Positions 1-5,497 are shown, counted from the stretch's first letter. The stretch: DNA of 10,128 nucleotides from Patescibacteria group bacterium (GCA_018818905.1 JAHIRA010000110.1:1-10128); one strand, 5' to 3'. The notes: a model not told the origin generated them from the sequence alone. Made by a program: numbers and translations.

Positions 1-110
1 AAGCTTTCAAAGGAGGTTGCATGTTATGCGACGGGACTTAGATCCCAACAGCGAATTCGCAGAACCTCACTTGATAAAAGCATACCATTTGGTATGCTTT
101 TATTATACGA
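1..110. other. left-edge segment, no gene assigned
   Basis: This stretch carries an SD-like AAAGGAGG (9-16) followed by ATG codons at 21 and 26. It then has a small GGGA/TCCC hairpin (about 33-46), a palindrome GCGAATTCGC (51-60) and a terminator-like hairpin. Two frames are open through it. One starts at ATG 26 (MRRDLDPNSEF...) and ends at 214; the other is open from base 1 to about 231. Both run through the hairpin and boundary element A and resemble no family I know. It may be the 3' end of an upstream cassette or transcript, or non-coding. Confidence 0.35.
77..104 (+). terminator. rho-independent terminator-like hairpin
   Basis: The inverted arms AAAGCATACC and GGTATGCTTT enclose an ATTT loop and are followed by TATTAT. 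The stem is about 10 bp and partly A/T, with a T-rich tail on the + strand. It would end a transcript entering from the left edge, just before boundary element A. It could also be part of a larger foldable recombination site. Confidence 0.55.
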
Positions 111-113
111 ACA

Positions 114-210
114 CGGCATATCTGGTTACGGCTTTTATGCAAAAGCCTTCACCCATATTTGCCTCCGCTACGCTACGGCAAACATCAGATATGCCGATAC
201 GTTGTGTGAC
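114..210 (+). repeat. cassette boundary element A (attC-like, long form)
   Basis: A perfect 11-bp inverted repeat, CGGCATATCTG (114-124) and CAGATATGCCG (186-196), encloses two further hairpins: GGCTTTT/AAAAGCC (130-147) and TTTGCC/GGCAAA (158-182). It is followed after 4 nt by GTTGTGT (201-207). The right end resembles elements D, B and C. This architecture of imperfect arms, inner hairpins and a terminal GTT-box on the 3' side resembles an integron attC site of about 100 nt. A matching left (R''-type) box is not clear: ACGAAC at 108-113 is the best candidate. Confidence 0.55.
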
Positions 211-246
211 ATAGTAATGAATCTTTCTTGAGTAGTTTTTACGGTG

Positions 247-252
247 TAAAAT
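247..252 (+). promoter_or_regulatory. possible weak -10 element of the APH-fold gene
   Basis: TAAAAT lies 15 bp upstream of the start codon at 268. No good -35 lies 17 bp upstream of it (TTTCTT, 224-229). A short gap to the ATG and no SD would mean a nearly leaderless mRNA. This is a weak call. Confidence 0.25.
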
Positions 253-267
253 AGAGTCATACGAATT

Positions 268-1080
268 ATGAAACACAATCTTCCAAATCAAATTGTTCTA
301 GAAGCTTTTGAAGTTTCGGGAAAACCAATTCGTCTCAAGGGCGGAGGGGGCACGTGCTACCGAGTTGATGACATCGTTCTGAAGCCAACGAAAGATATTG
401 TAGTTGCATCATGGATTGCGAAAATTTACGATAATCTTAAAAGTGATGAATTTCGTATCCCAAAGCCAATTCGAGCTAAGGATAATTCTTGGGTTTACAA
501 TGGATGGACAGCAAATAAGTTTGTCGAAGGAAAACATGAAGACGGCAATTATGATAAAGCTATCAAATTAAGCAAAATATTTCACAAAGCCTTACTCGGA
601 ATTTCAAAGCCCACCTTTTTTGATAATAGAAATGATATATGGGCAATAGCTGACAGAATTGCCTGGGAAGAACTACCTCCTCCTGATTTTGAGCTAACAA
701 ACAAACCCTTGCGAAAGATATTTGGTATTCTTAAAAAAAACGAATTACCAAACCAACTTATCCATGGTGATTGGGGTACTGGTAATATACTATTTAGCAA
801 AGAACTTGGCCCTGCAATAATTGACTTCAGCCCGTACTGGAGACCTGCAGACTTTGCGATTGCTGTGATGATTGTTGATGCACTTGTCTATGAAGGCGCA
901 GATAAATCAATCATCGATCTGTGTAGTGATATCCAAAACTTTGATCAGCTACTTCTTAGAGCCTTAGTACGACGAATTTGTGAATATATTGGTCACCAAA
1001 ATCATCCAGAAAATGACCATGATCGTTCCGATGATATCATTAAGCATCTAAATATCATGGAACCTATTATCAATGCTTAA
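268..1080 (+). CDS. APH/choline-kinase-fold phosphotransferase (aminoglycoside phosphotransferase-like)
   Basis: The 270-aa protein has the core of the APH/protein-kinase fold. A glycine-rich stretch KGGGG (24-28) precedes a VLKP segment with Lys39 as a candidate ATP-binding lysine. The Brenner-type catalytic loop HGDWGTGN has Asp168 and Asn173, and the metal-binding DFSPYWRP has Asp187. Enzymes of this fold transfer ATP phosphate to small hydroxylated substrates such as aminoglycosides, macrolides or choline. The context next to an AAC(6')-like gene favours a drug-modifying role, but overall it looks like a divergent APH subfamily rather than a named resistance enzyme, so the substrate is open. 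No SD precedes the ATG, and only a weak -10 (247-252) is visible. It occupies the unit between boundary elements A and D. Confidence 0.8.
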   Translation: MKHNLPNQIVLEAFEVSGKPIRLKGGGGTCYRVDDIVLKPTKDIVVASWIAKIYDNLKSDEFRIPKPIRAKDNSWVYNGWTANKFVEGKHEDGNYDKAIKLSKIFHKALLGISKPTFFDNRNDIWAIADRIAWEELPPPDFELTNKPLRKIFGILKKNELPNQLIHGDWGTGNILFSKELGPAIIDFSPYWRPADFAIAVMIVDALVYEGADKSIIDLCSDIQNFDQLLLRALVRRICEYIGHQNHPENDHDRSDDIIKHLNIMEPIINA

Positions 1081-1443
1081 AAGCGTTCAGAACTAATTCA
1101 AGAAAAATTCATGAAATAAAGATCACTTCTGTTACAATTTCTGCCCCCTTCACTCGATTCACCCAGCTTTTTTTGCAATGATTACGCTGGTGCGCTATTA
1201 TTCCATTATAGAAAGTTCTTTATCGTCTCATATACATAAGCAAATAAAATAAAAACATGAACGAGGAAAGCACGAAAAGCAAAATTAGCGATGACGACAT
1301 GGATAAAATATTTGACGAGCCTAGAAGTTGGCAAGAGAGATTTGTGAACTAAATTCGTTTTTCTCTGTTGGGTGGTAGGCCAAGCAAAAGTGCGATAAAA
1401 AGTATTAAGATAAGCCAAGTAATTAATCAATAAATCCTGAAAA
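1081..1443. other. gap between APH-fold gene and boundary element D
   Basis: This long, AT-rich gap separates two cassette genes. It holds only a possible 31-aa ORF (1257-1352). I see no clear terminator, promoter, RNA gene or extra copy of the boundary motif. Its length is unusual next to the other, compact units. It may contain the decayed remains of a second cassette gene or a poorly conserved left arm of element D. Confidence 0.4.
1257..1352 (+). CDS. possible small acidic protein (31 aa)
   Basis: An ATG-initiated 31-codon ORF ends in TAA and encodes a highly charged peptide with the segment SDDDMDKIFDEPRSW. No SD is visible, and the upstream sequence is A-rich (AAATAAAATAAAAAC). The DKIFDE segment faintly recalls the N-terminus of small ribbon-helix-helix antitoxins, but the rest does not follow and no toxin partner is adjacent. 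It may be a real micro-protein, the remnant of a degraded cassette gene, or chance. It shares the A-D unit with the APH-fold gene. Confidence 0.25.
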   Translation: MNEESTKSKISDDDMDKIFDEPRSWQERFVN

Positions 1444-1474
1444 CGAACTTCGCATACTCGGAAATGTTGTGAAT
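1444..1474 (+). repeat. cassette boundary element D (short form)
   Basis: The block CTTCGCATACTCGG (1448-1461) followed by AAAT and GTTGTGA (1466-1472) aligns with the right ends of elements A, B and C. ACGAAC (1443-1448) also occurs to the left of element A. I find no strong complementary left arm; only a few bases (TTCG/CGGAA) can pair locally. This is the least symmetrical of the four. It ends 17 bp before the start codon of the acetyltransferase, the usual tight spacing in gene cassettes. Confidence 0.5.
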
Positions 1475-1488
1475 TCTTAACTTATTTA

Positions 1489-1932
1489 ATGACCTATTCA
1501 AAAATTACAAAAGAAAACTTTGAAGACTGGCTAAACCTCGGCATGCTACTATGGCCTGATCATTCAAGAGAGGAGCTGAGAAAAGACTTCAGTGATACAT
1601 TAGAATCGCACAATGAAGAAGTATTTGGTTGTAAAAATGATCAGAATGAACTTATTGCTTTCATTAGTCTCTCTATTAGAAGTGACTATGTAGAAGGCTC
1701 AAGTACAAGTCCAGCTGGATACGTGGAAGGTATTTTTGTTAAACCAGACTATCGAAATCAAGGCATCGCAAACAAACTTGTGAAAATGGGAGAAGAATGG
1801 ACTGTAAGCAAAGGATGTACCGAAATTGGATCTGATGCAGAAATTGAAAATGTAGAAAGCCAGAAGTTCCATAAGAAAATAGGTTTCAAAGAAGCAAATC
1901 GAATAGTTAGCTTCATCAAAAAGTTAAGCTAG
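1489..1932 (+). CDS. aminoglycoside 6'-N-acetyltransferase-like GNAT protein, AAC(6')-I type
   Basis: This 147-aa single-domain GNAT has the length of AAC(6')-I enzymes. Acetyl-CoA motif A is clear: YVEGIFVKP (78-86) and then YRNQGIANKLV (88-98), with the pyrophosphate-binding R/Q-x-x-G-x-G/A loop at 89-94. The downstream pattern SDAEIEN..S..FHKKIGF (115-133), with Asn121, His128 and GF132-133, matches AAC(6')-I proteins. So does the N-terminal LWPDHS..EL segment (21-30). The family transfers an acetyl group from acetyl-CoA to the 6'-amino group of aminoglycosides in the cytoplasm. I infer this activity from motifs; a related amine substrate is possible. There is no SD: boundary element D ends 17 bp upstream and element B starts at the stop codon. 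It therefore forms a compact unit of about 495 bp from box to box. Confidence 0.85.
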   Translation: MTYSKITKENFEDWLNLGMLLWPDHSREELRKDFSDTLESHNEEVFGCKNDQNELIAFISLSIRSDYVEGSSTSPAGYVEGIFVKPDYRNQGIANKLVKMGEEWTVSKGCTEIGSDAEIENVESQKFHKKIGFKEANRIVSFIKKLS

Positions 1933-1933
1933 G

Positions 1934-1970
1934 ATTCGCGACTTCGGATGATGCGCGAACGTCGTATGAA
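1934..1970 (+). repeat. cassette boundary element B
   Basis: TTCGCG (1935-1940) and CGCGAA (1954-1959) form a short stem around ACTTCGGATGATG, followed by GTCGTAT (1961-1967). From 1940 to 1976 it matches element C (2485-2521) at 29 of 37 positions by direct comparison, including GACTTCGGAT, CGC, AACGT and AAATAA. It begins right after the acetyltransferase stop. The box differs from the other three (GTC instead of GTT), which may mark a decayed or hybrid site. Confidence 0.55.
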
Positions 1971-2117
1971 ATAATTGAAAAAATTAAAACAGACGAACCA
2001 AAATTATGGGCAATAGATATCCCAATAGAAGAAATAGATATTTCAGAGATAGATTACAATTTAGATATTCCTTATCTTGAGCAAGAAGGAACAGATGATT
2101 GGAATTTAACTCCAAGA

Positions 2118-2363
2118 ATGCTAATTAAAAAATTTGATAAAGAAATTTCGCATGCAAAACAAGTTGAAAAAGCAGATATTAAATATCCAATTGAAATTTA
2201 TAAGCATCAAGGAAAATGGATTATTCTTGACGGAATTCATAGATTTACAAAGATAGTTCGTCTTGGATACAAAACAATAAAAGTAAGGAGAGTTACAGAG
2301 GAAATTGCACAGAAAACCAAAAGGTCAGATAAAAAATATAAAAAATGGGGAACAAAAAAATAA
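2118..2363 (+). CDS. ParB/sulfiredoxin-fold protein, probably missing its original start
   Basis: From the first ATG the product is 81 aa. It has the signature of the ParB-N/Srx fold: YPIEIYKHQGKWIILDG (23-39) followed by IHR, giving the DGxHR motif (38-42), then LGYKTIKVRRV (49-59). Proteins of this fold bind nucleotides, and some act as nucleases or CTPases. The same frame is open upstream to about 1911 with no ATG, GTG or TTG. The translation from about 1965 (YEIIEKIKTDEPKLW..., then PIEEIDISEIDYN) looks coding and begins at the edge of element B. The N-terminal 50 or so codons therefore seem to be there without a start codon. Either the gene was beheaded when it was inserted at B, or a rare start such as ATA/ATT is used, or only the short form is made. 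The role is unknown. Confidence 0.55.
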   Translation: MLIKKFDKEISHAKQVEKADIKYPIEIYKHQGKWIILDGIHRFTKIVRLGYKTIKVRRVTEEIAQKTKRSDKKYKKWGTKK

Positions 2364-2365
2364 AA

Positions 2366-2393
2366 AAGTACGTCCCAGAATGGATACGTACTT
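2366..2393. repeat. inverted repeat behind the ParB-fold gene
   Basis: AAGTACGT (2366-2373) and ACGTACTT (2386-2393) form a perfect 8-bp stem with a 12-nt loop, three bases after the stop codon. No T-run follows on the + strand. On the - strand the A-run before it (2362-2367) would read as U's, so it could act as a weak terminator there. It may instead mark the left part of the boundary region that ends with element C. Confidence 0.4.
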
Positions 2394-2443
2394 ATCTCAA
2401 ATAAGATTTCACAGCCTATTATCAAGCATATTTCTAAAGTGAT

Positions 2444-2521
2444 CGTTTTTAGTGCGGATGATCCAAAATATTTTCTATCGAAAAGACTTCGGATCATCCG
2501 CAAACGTTGTGCAAAATAAAT
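2444..2521 (+). repeat. cassette boundary element C (attC-like)
   Basis: A perfect 11-bp inverted repeat, GCGGATGATCC (2454-2464) and GGATCATCCGC (2491-2501), encloses 26 nt. An outer CGTTT/AAACG pair (2444-2448/2502-2506) lies beyond a one-sided bulge. GTTGTGC (2506-2512) follows. A folded single strand would thus be a long hairpin with an asymmetric bulge, the form recognised by integron integrases. The right half is closely related to element B. It precedes the kinase gene at 2573 by 61 bp, the same gap as between element A and its gene. Confidence 0.6.
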
Positions 2522-2572
2522 AATGTTTTTTTAATTTTTCTTTCTAAATAATGCTATTTCTTTTTTCTCACT

Positions 2573-3169
2573 ATGAAAATATTCTTAATAGGTCCGGGTG
2601 GAGTCGGTAAATCAACTTGTGGTGAGGTTTTGGCAAATTTACTCGGCTATAATTTCATTGACTTGGATACTGAATTTTGTGAGCGCGTTGAAAATGTTGG
2701 CGCTTATATCAATAACTATGGTTATGAAAAATATTGTTATGAGAATTCCAAATTATTTTATGAAATAGTAAACCAACATTTAGAAGATTTTGTATTTTCT
2801 CTATCCTCTGGATTTTTAACTCACGAAAACTTGGAGGATTTGACGTTGGGGCATAAACAGTCCCTGAGAGAGCTAGGAATTTCAATCTTACTTCTACCCT
2901 CAAAATCCTTAGATGAATGCACCAGGATTGTAGTTCAAAGACAACTTTCAAGGGGATTTGGCTTAAAAGAAGATAGAGAAAAAACAAAATTTATTCAACG
3001 CTTTCCAATATACAAAAAACTTGGAGACATAAAAATATTTTCACATGAAAAACCTGAAATTATAGCCGAGCAAATTCAATGGCTGCTTCTTTCGTTTCTT
3101 CGTACATATCTCCTCCTGAGCTCAAAGATGTCTATTCCAGTCGATAATCCCACATCAATATATCAATAA
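2573..3169 (+). CDS. shikimate-kinase-like P-loop kinase
   Basis: The 198-aa protein opens with a Walker A loop GPGGVGKS (7-14) and then FIDLDTEF (28-35). Asp30 and Asp32 occupy the position of the Mg/substrate aspartates of shikimate kinase. LSSGF (77-81) sits where the substrate-binding glycine motif is expected. RQLSRG (123-128) resembles the LID, and RFPIYKKLGDI (143-153) matches the R-x-P-x-Y pattern near the C-terminus. Shikimate kinases make shikimate-3-phosphate, but no other aromatic-pathway gene is near and the glycine motif is incomplete. A related small-molecule or nucleotide kinase is equally likely. The family usually ends near residue 172; the last 25 residues (LSFLRTYLLL...) look like read-through into unrelated DNA. 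There is no SD. It is the last gene that follows a boundary element. Confidence 0.65.
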   Translation: MKIFLIGPGGVGKSTCGEVLANLLGYNFIDLDTEFCERVENVGAYINNYGYEKYCYENSKLFYEIVNQHLEDFVFSLSSGFLTHENLEDLTLGHKQSLRELGISILLLPSKSLDECTRIVVQRQLSRGFGLKEDREKTKFIQRFPIYKKLGDIKIFSHEKPEIIAEQIQWLLLSFLRTYLLLSSKMSIPVDNPTSIYQ

Positions 3170-3232
3170 GATATTCTTCGTACAACTAATTATAACTTCA
3201 GCAAAACAATAACGTAACTATCAGAAAAAGCA
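3170..3232. other. gap between cassette region and the ATPase operon
   Basis: No boundary element like A-D and no clear terminator is visible here. An 11-bp direct repeat, TTCTTCGTACA, occurs inside the kinase tail (3096-3106) and just after its stop (3174-3184). This segment probably contains the right junction of the cassette region, but its exact position is not visible. Confidence 0.3.
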
Positions 3233-3261
3233 TTGACAGATTCTTGCATATTTACTAATAT
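3233..3261 (+). promoter_or_regulatory. strong sigma-70-type promoter of the HTH-ATPase operon
   Basis: TTGACA (3233-3238) and TAATAT (3256-3261) are separated by exactly 17 bp: a perfect -35 and a 5/6 -10. Transcription should start near 3268, about 25 nt before the ATG at 3294. The -10 lies inside the TTTAC repeat array, so binding there would block or tune the promoter. Confidence 0.75.
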
Positions 3262-3275
3262 TTACATAGGTTTAC
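3248..3275 (+). repeat. three TTTAC direct repeats at 10-bp spacing (operator candidate)
   Basis: ATATTTAC (3248-3255), ATATTTAC (3258-3265) and AGGTTTAC (3268-3275) start exactly 10 bp apart, so they face the same side of the helix. They cover the -10 and the predicted start site. The first protein of the operon carries an HTH, so autoregulation is the simple reading. AT-richness raises the chance of accidental repeats; another ATATTTAC lies at 4040-4047. Confidence 0.45.
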
Positions 3276-3293
3276 TTATATAAACTTAACATA

Positions 3294-4040
3294 ATGAAGA
3301 AGCTTCTCTCTATTGGTGAAGCAGCAAAACTAATTGGAGTATCAATCGACACTCTTAGAAAATGGGAAGAAAAGGGAATTTTACTATCTTTTCGTCCTTC
3401 GAAAACCAGTAAACGCTACTATCGCCCATCAGATATTAATCAGTTTCTTAATGAAGATAATACTTCTTCAAATGAAAAAATAATTGATTTGGCAGAAAGT
3501 TGGGCATTTTCAGATTCCCCCACTCAACTCTCAAAAGATTATTACTGTGAAACAAGTGATATTTTTTCCGCTCGCTTACAACATTTAAGCGTGAAATTGA
3601 CCAAAGATCAAAAACTTGCTGACATATCCCCTCTTATTATCGCAATTCTTGGTGAGATCGGCAACAATTCATTCAATCACAATATTGGCAATTGGCCTGA
3701 TGTTCGGGGAATTTTCTTCGGCTATGATTTTGGGAAACAACAAATTGTGTTAGCGGATAGAGGTCAAGGAATCCTTAACACTCTCAGAAAAGTCCAGCCA
3801 GATTTAAATACCGACTGTGAAGCACTTGAAGTAGCTTTTACAAAATACATTTCAGCCCGCGCACCGGAAGACCGAGACAATGGGTTAAAATTCGTTAAAG
3901 ATGTAATTGAAAATAATCCTATAGATTTGTATTTTCTAAGTGGAAATGCAGAATTGATTCAGAAAGGCAATACTTCAAAATTGAAAATTGAGAAAAAGGA
4001 TCAAACATTCCATGGTTATCTTACAATAATAAAATATTAA
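3294..4040 (+). CDS. MerR-type HTH fused to GHKL-fold ATPase (anti-sigma/kinase-like)
   Basis: This is a 248-aa two-domain protein. Residues 5-51 (SIGEAAKLIGVSIDTLRKWE, later RYYRPSDINQFL) form a MerR/excisionase-type winged helix. Residues of about 85-245 resemble the histidine-kinase/RsbW-type ATPase: N-box EIGNNSFNH (121-129), G1 box DRGQGI (155-160) and G2 box RDNGLKF (194-200). There is no sensor, membrane segment or phosphoacceptor-His domain, so it is not an ordinary sensor kinase. It is followed 10 bp later by a STAS-like gene. RsbW-type ATPases and STAS proteins act as partner-switching pairs, so the likely job is ATP-dependent control of DNA binding. Its target may be its own promoter with the phased TTTAC repeats. 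It has no SD; the ATG is set by the promoter distance. Confidence 0.75.
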   Translation: MKKLLSIGEAAKLIGVSIDTLRKWEEKGILLSFRPSKTSKRYYRPSDINQFLNEDNTSSNEKIIDLAESWAFSDSPTQLSKDYYCETSDIFSARLQHLSVKLTKDQKLADISPLIIAILGEIGNNSFNHNIGNWPDVRGIFFGYDFGKQQIVLADRGQGILNTLRKVQPDLNTDCEALEVAFTKYISARAPEDRDNGLKFVKDVIENNPIDLYFLSGNAELIQKGNTSKLKIEKKDQTFHGYLTIIKY

Positions 4041-4050
4041 TATTTACAAA

Positions 4051-4332
4051 GTGATTATCAAAATAGAAAAATTTGGTACAAACCTAATTTCTAGGCCTTC
4101 TGGCAAAGAAGCTTTTCTCGCATTCAAATTCGAGCTTGATCAAATTGCTAAAAACGAAGAAGTGCTTATCGATTTTGAAGGCGTGACTGTTCTAACGCCT
4201 TCATGGGCAGATGAATTTGTGACTCCTATTCAAGAGAAATTCAAAAACAAGGTTAAGCTAGTTAATACCGAAAATCCTTCGGTTAAAGCAACACTAAAAA
4301 CACTTGAAAAAGCAAAAGAAGCAAGGGATTAG
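4051..4332 (+). CDS. STAS-like domain protein (DUF4325-type)
   Basis: The 93-aa protein starts at GTG, 10 bp after the ATPase gene. An alternating beta/alpha pattern is visible: strand IIKIEKFGTNLISR, helix SGKEAFLAFKFELDQI, strand EEVLIDFEGVTVLTPSWADEF, then helix and strand VKLVN. The VLIDFEGVTVLTPSWADEF segment (38-56) is the hallmark of DUF4325 STAS-like proteins. They share the anti-sigma-antagonist fold but have T/S-P-S/A-x-A-D/E instead of the usual phosphorylated Ser loop. Such proteins are often encoded beside a stand-alone ATPase, as here. The likely role is binding partner and switch for the upstream HTH-ATPase, made from the same mRNA. It has no SD, so translation is probably coupled. 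Confidence 0.7.
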   Translation: MIIKIEKFGTNLISRPSGKEAFLAFKFELDQIAKNEEVLIDFEGVTVLTPSWADEFVTPIQEKFKNKVKLVNTENPSVKATLKTLEKAKEARD

Positions 4333-4351
4333 AGTACAATAAAATCCACCC

Positions 4352-4787
4352 ATGGAAACAAGACTATTAGAATTTACAAACAAAGAAAAAGAAAATCTTA
4401 GAGGTATAATTACCATACCAAACGAAAAAACAAGGCGATGATTTTGTTAAAGCTATGGAGGAATTTGAAAAAGAGATAGGAGATTGTAGAATTAGTGTTG
4501 TCGCCCACAGTTTGGGTGCTTGTGCTTTGGCAACCAAGATCGAAGAAATAAAAGATAAAGTTGAAAAAATAGTTTTGATAGCTCCAGCCTTAAATCAGAA
4601 AGATCTTTTGAGATATTGGTTTGTAATTTCACAAATGGAGAAATCAAGTCCGGATATTGACATAACTTGGCAAAATTACAAAGAGTATCTGGATGAAAAT
4701 GATTTTGTGAAGGATTGTCAAAGAAGCGATAATGTGAAATTTTTACTCTTCCCCGGAAAGCCAAGCCAGCTCAAAAAAAGTACCTAG
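4352..4787 (+). pseudogene. alpha/beta hydrolase remnant, deleted and frameshifted
   Basis: ATG 4352 opens a 29-aa frame (METRLLEFTNKEKENLRGI..., stop at 4439-4441) with the typical start of a bacterial alpha/beta hydrolase. The family resumes at once in another frame (GDDFVKAMEEFEKEI..., from about 4434), with the nucleophile elbow VVAHSLGA (Ser at residue 19 from ATG 4455) and IVLIAPALN. The oxyanion-hole region (HG....) normally between them, some 50-60 residues, is gone. At the 3' end the reading frame runs antisense into the TrmB gene after about 4740 and stops without the catalytic Asp and His. A gene damaged at both places cannot make an active hydrolase. The fragment from ATG 4455 (110 aa) might be predicted as a gene but is not a complete protein. 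Confidence 0.65.
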
Positions 4788-5471
4788 AGCTTTACTAATA
4801 TCCTGGCTTTCAATAATGAGCGCAAAAACGTGATCGGTCAGTGAGAAGAGAACCACACTATTGCCGTAAATAAAACAATCAATCGGAAAATCAAACTTCT
4901 GAGGTAAAAATCTTATCTTGTGATTCTCGCGAATCGTCGTTTGGGCATAATTTACCCCAACCGAATCACGCGTCAGCAACTCTCGAATATGAGCTTGTTG
5001 ATTTTTTTTGGTTTTTTTGCTGACTTGGTCAATAATTTTGCCGAAATTTTTTTTGACATTCTGTAAAGACCCACACATATCAATACGGTCATAAGCCAGT
5101 GCTTCGTCATAAGCCTGCTCTATCCCCTTGATCCCCTCAAGAAGTCGTACGCGAGGACGGGCCTCATGAACTCCGTAAAGACTAACTAGATCTGGTAAAA
5201 CCGATTTAACGGCGTTTCTGGTTTTGGAAATTTCTTTCAGAAGCTTCTGAGGATGTTCGGCAAAATATGTGATCCTCTTGGCATCGGGTGATTTGGAGAC
5301 CAGATTTTTGGCCGCTAGATCCTCAAGAATATTATACACATGAGGTCTTTTTTGACCTGATTCACTAGCTATCTCTTTTATAGTCCCCTGGCCAAGTGAA
5401 AGAAGCGCCAAGTAGACCTTGCGCTCTTTTTCGTCTAGACCAAGCCTTTTGAGAACATTGTTTAGGTTCAT
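4743..5471 (-). CDS. TrmB-family transcriptional regulator
   Basis: The 242-aa protein has an N-terminal winged helix (about 3-70: LGLDEKERKVYLALLSLGQG, then IKEIASESGQKRPHVYNILEDL, then the wing) typical of TrmB/TrmBL1. A short coiled-coil linker (about 73-92) follows. The effector-domain signature PRVRLLEGIKGIEQAYDEAL (106-125) and a C-terminal segment IYGNSVVLFSL...FALIIES (201-222) complete the family pattern. Members sense sugars or other ligands and repress or activate transport and metabolic genes. The ATG has no close SD. Its promoter (5498-5526) overlaps a TGTCAA-N5-TTGACA palindrome, which suggests autoregulation, and it is divergent from the exported protein at 5692, its likely target. 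Its 3' end overlaps the hydrolase remnant. Confidence 0.85.
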   Translation of the reverse strand: MNLNNVLKRLGLDEKERKVYLALLSLGQGTIKEIASESGQKRPHVYNILEDLAAKNLVSKSPDAKRITYFAEHPQKLLKEISKTRNAVKSVLPDLVSLYGVHEARPRVRLLEGIKGIEQAYDEALAYDRIDMCGSLQNVKKNFGKIIDQVSKKTKKNQQAHIRELLTRDSVGVNYAQTTIRENHKIRFLPQKFDFPIDCFIYGNSVVLFSLTDHVFALIIESQDISKALGTFFELAWLSGEE

Positions 5472-5497
5472 ATTTACTTTATTTAGCCTCTTACTTA

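Noticed and set aside
20..32. GTTATGC box at 24-30 as a fifth cassette boundary
   Set aside because: The box fits GTTRTRY, but the preceding 20 bases do not match the block shared by A-D, and the left part lies outside the window.
17..214. 65-aa + strand ORF with SD-like AAAGGAGG upstream
   Set aside because: It runs through the terminator hairpin and element A, resembles no family, and another frame is open over the same bases. Kept only as an unresolved edge segment.
1206..1430. 74-aa - strand ORF
   Set aside because: No SD or promoter; low-complexity hydrophobic translation typical of antisense in AT-rich DNA.
2237..2503. 88-aa - strand ORF
   Set aside because: Antisense to the ParB-fold gene and through element C; no family features.
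2573..3169. Naming the kinase aroK
   Set aside because: The substrate-binding glycine motif is incomplete and no aromatic-pathway gene is near, so the substrate is uncertain.
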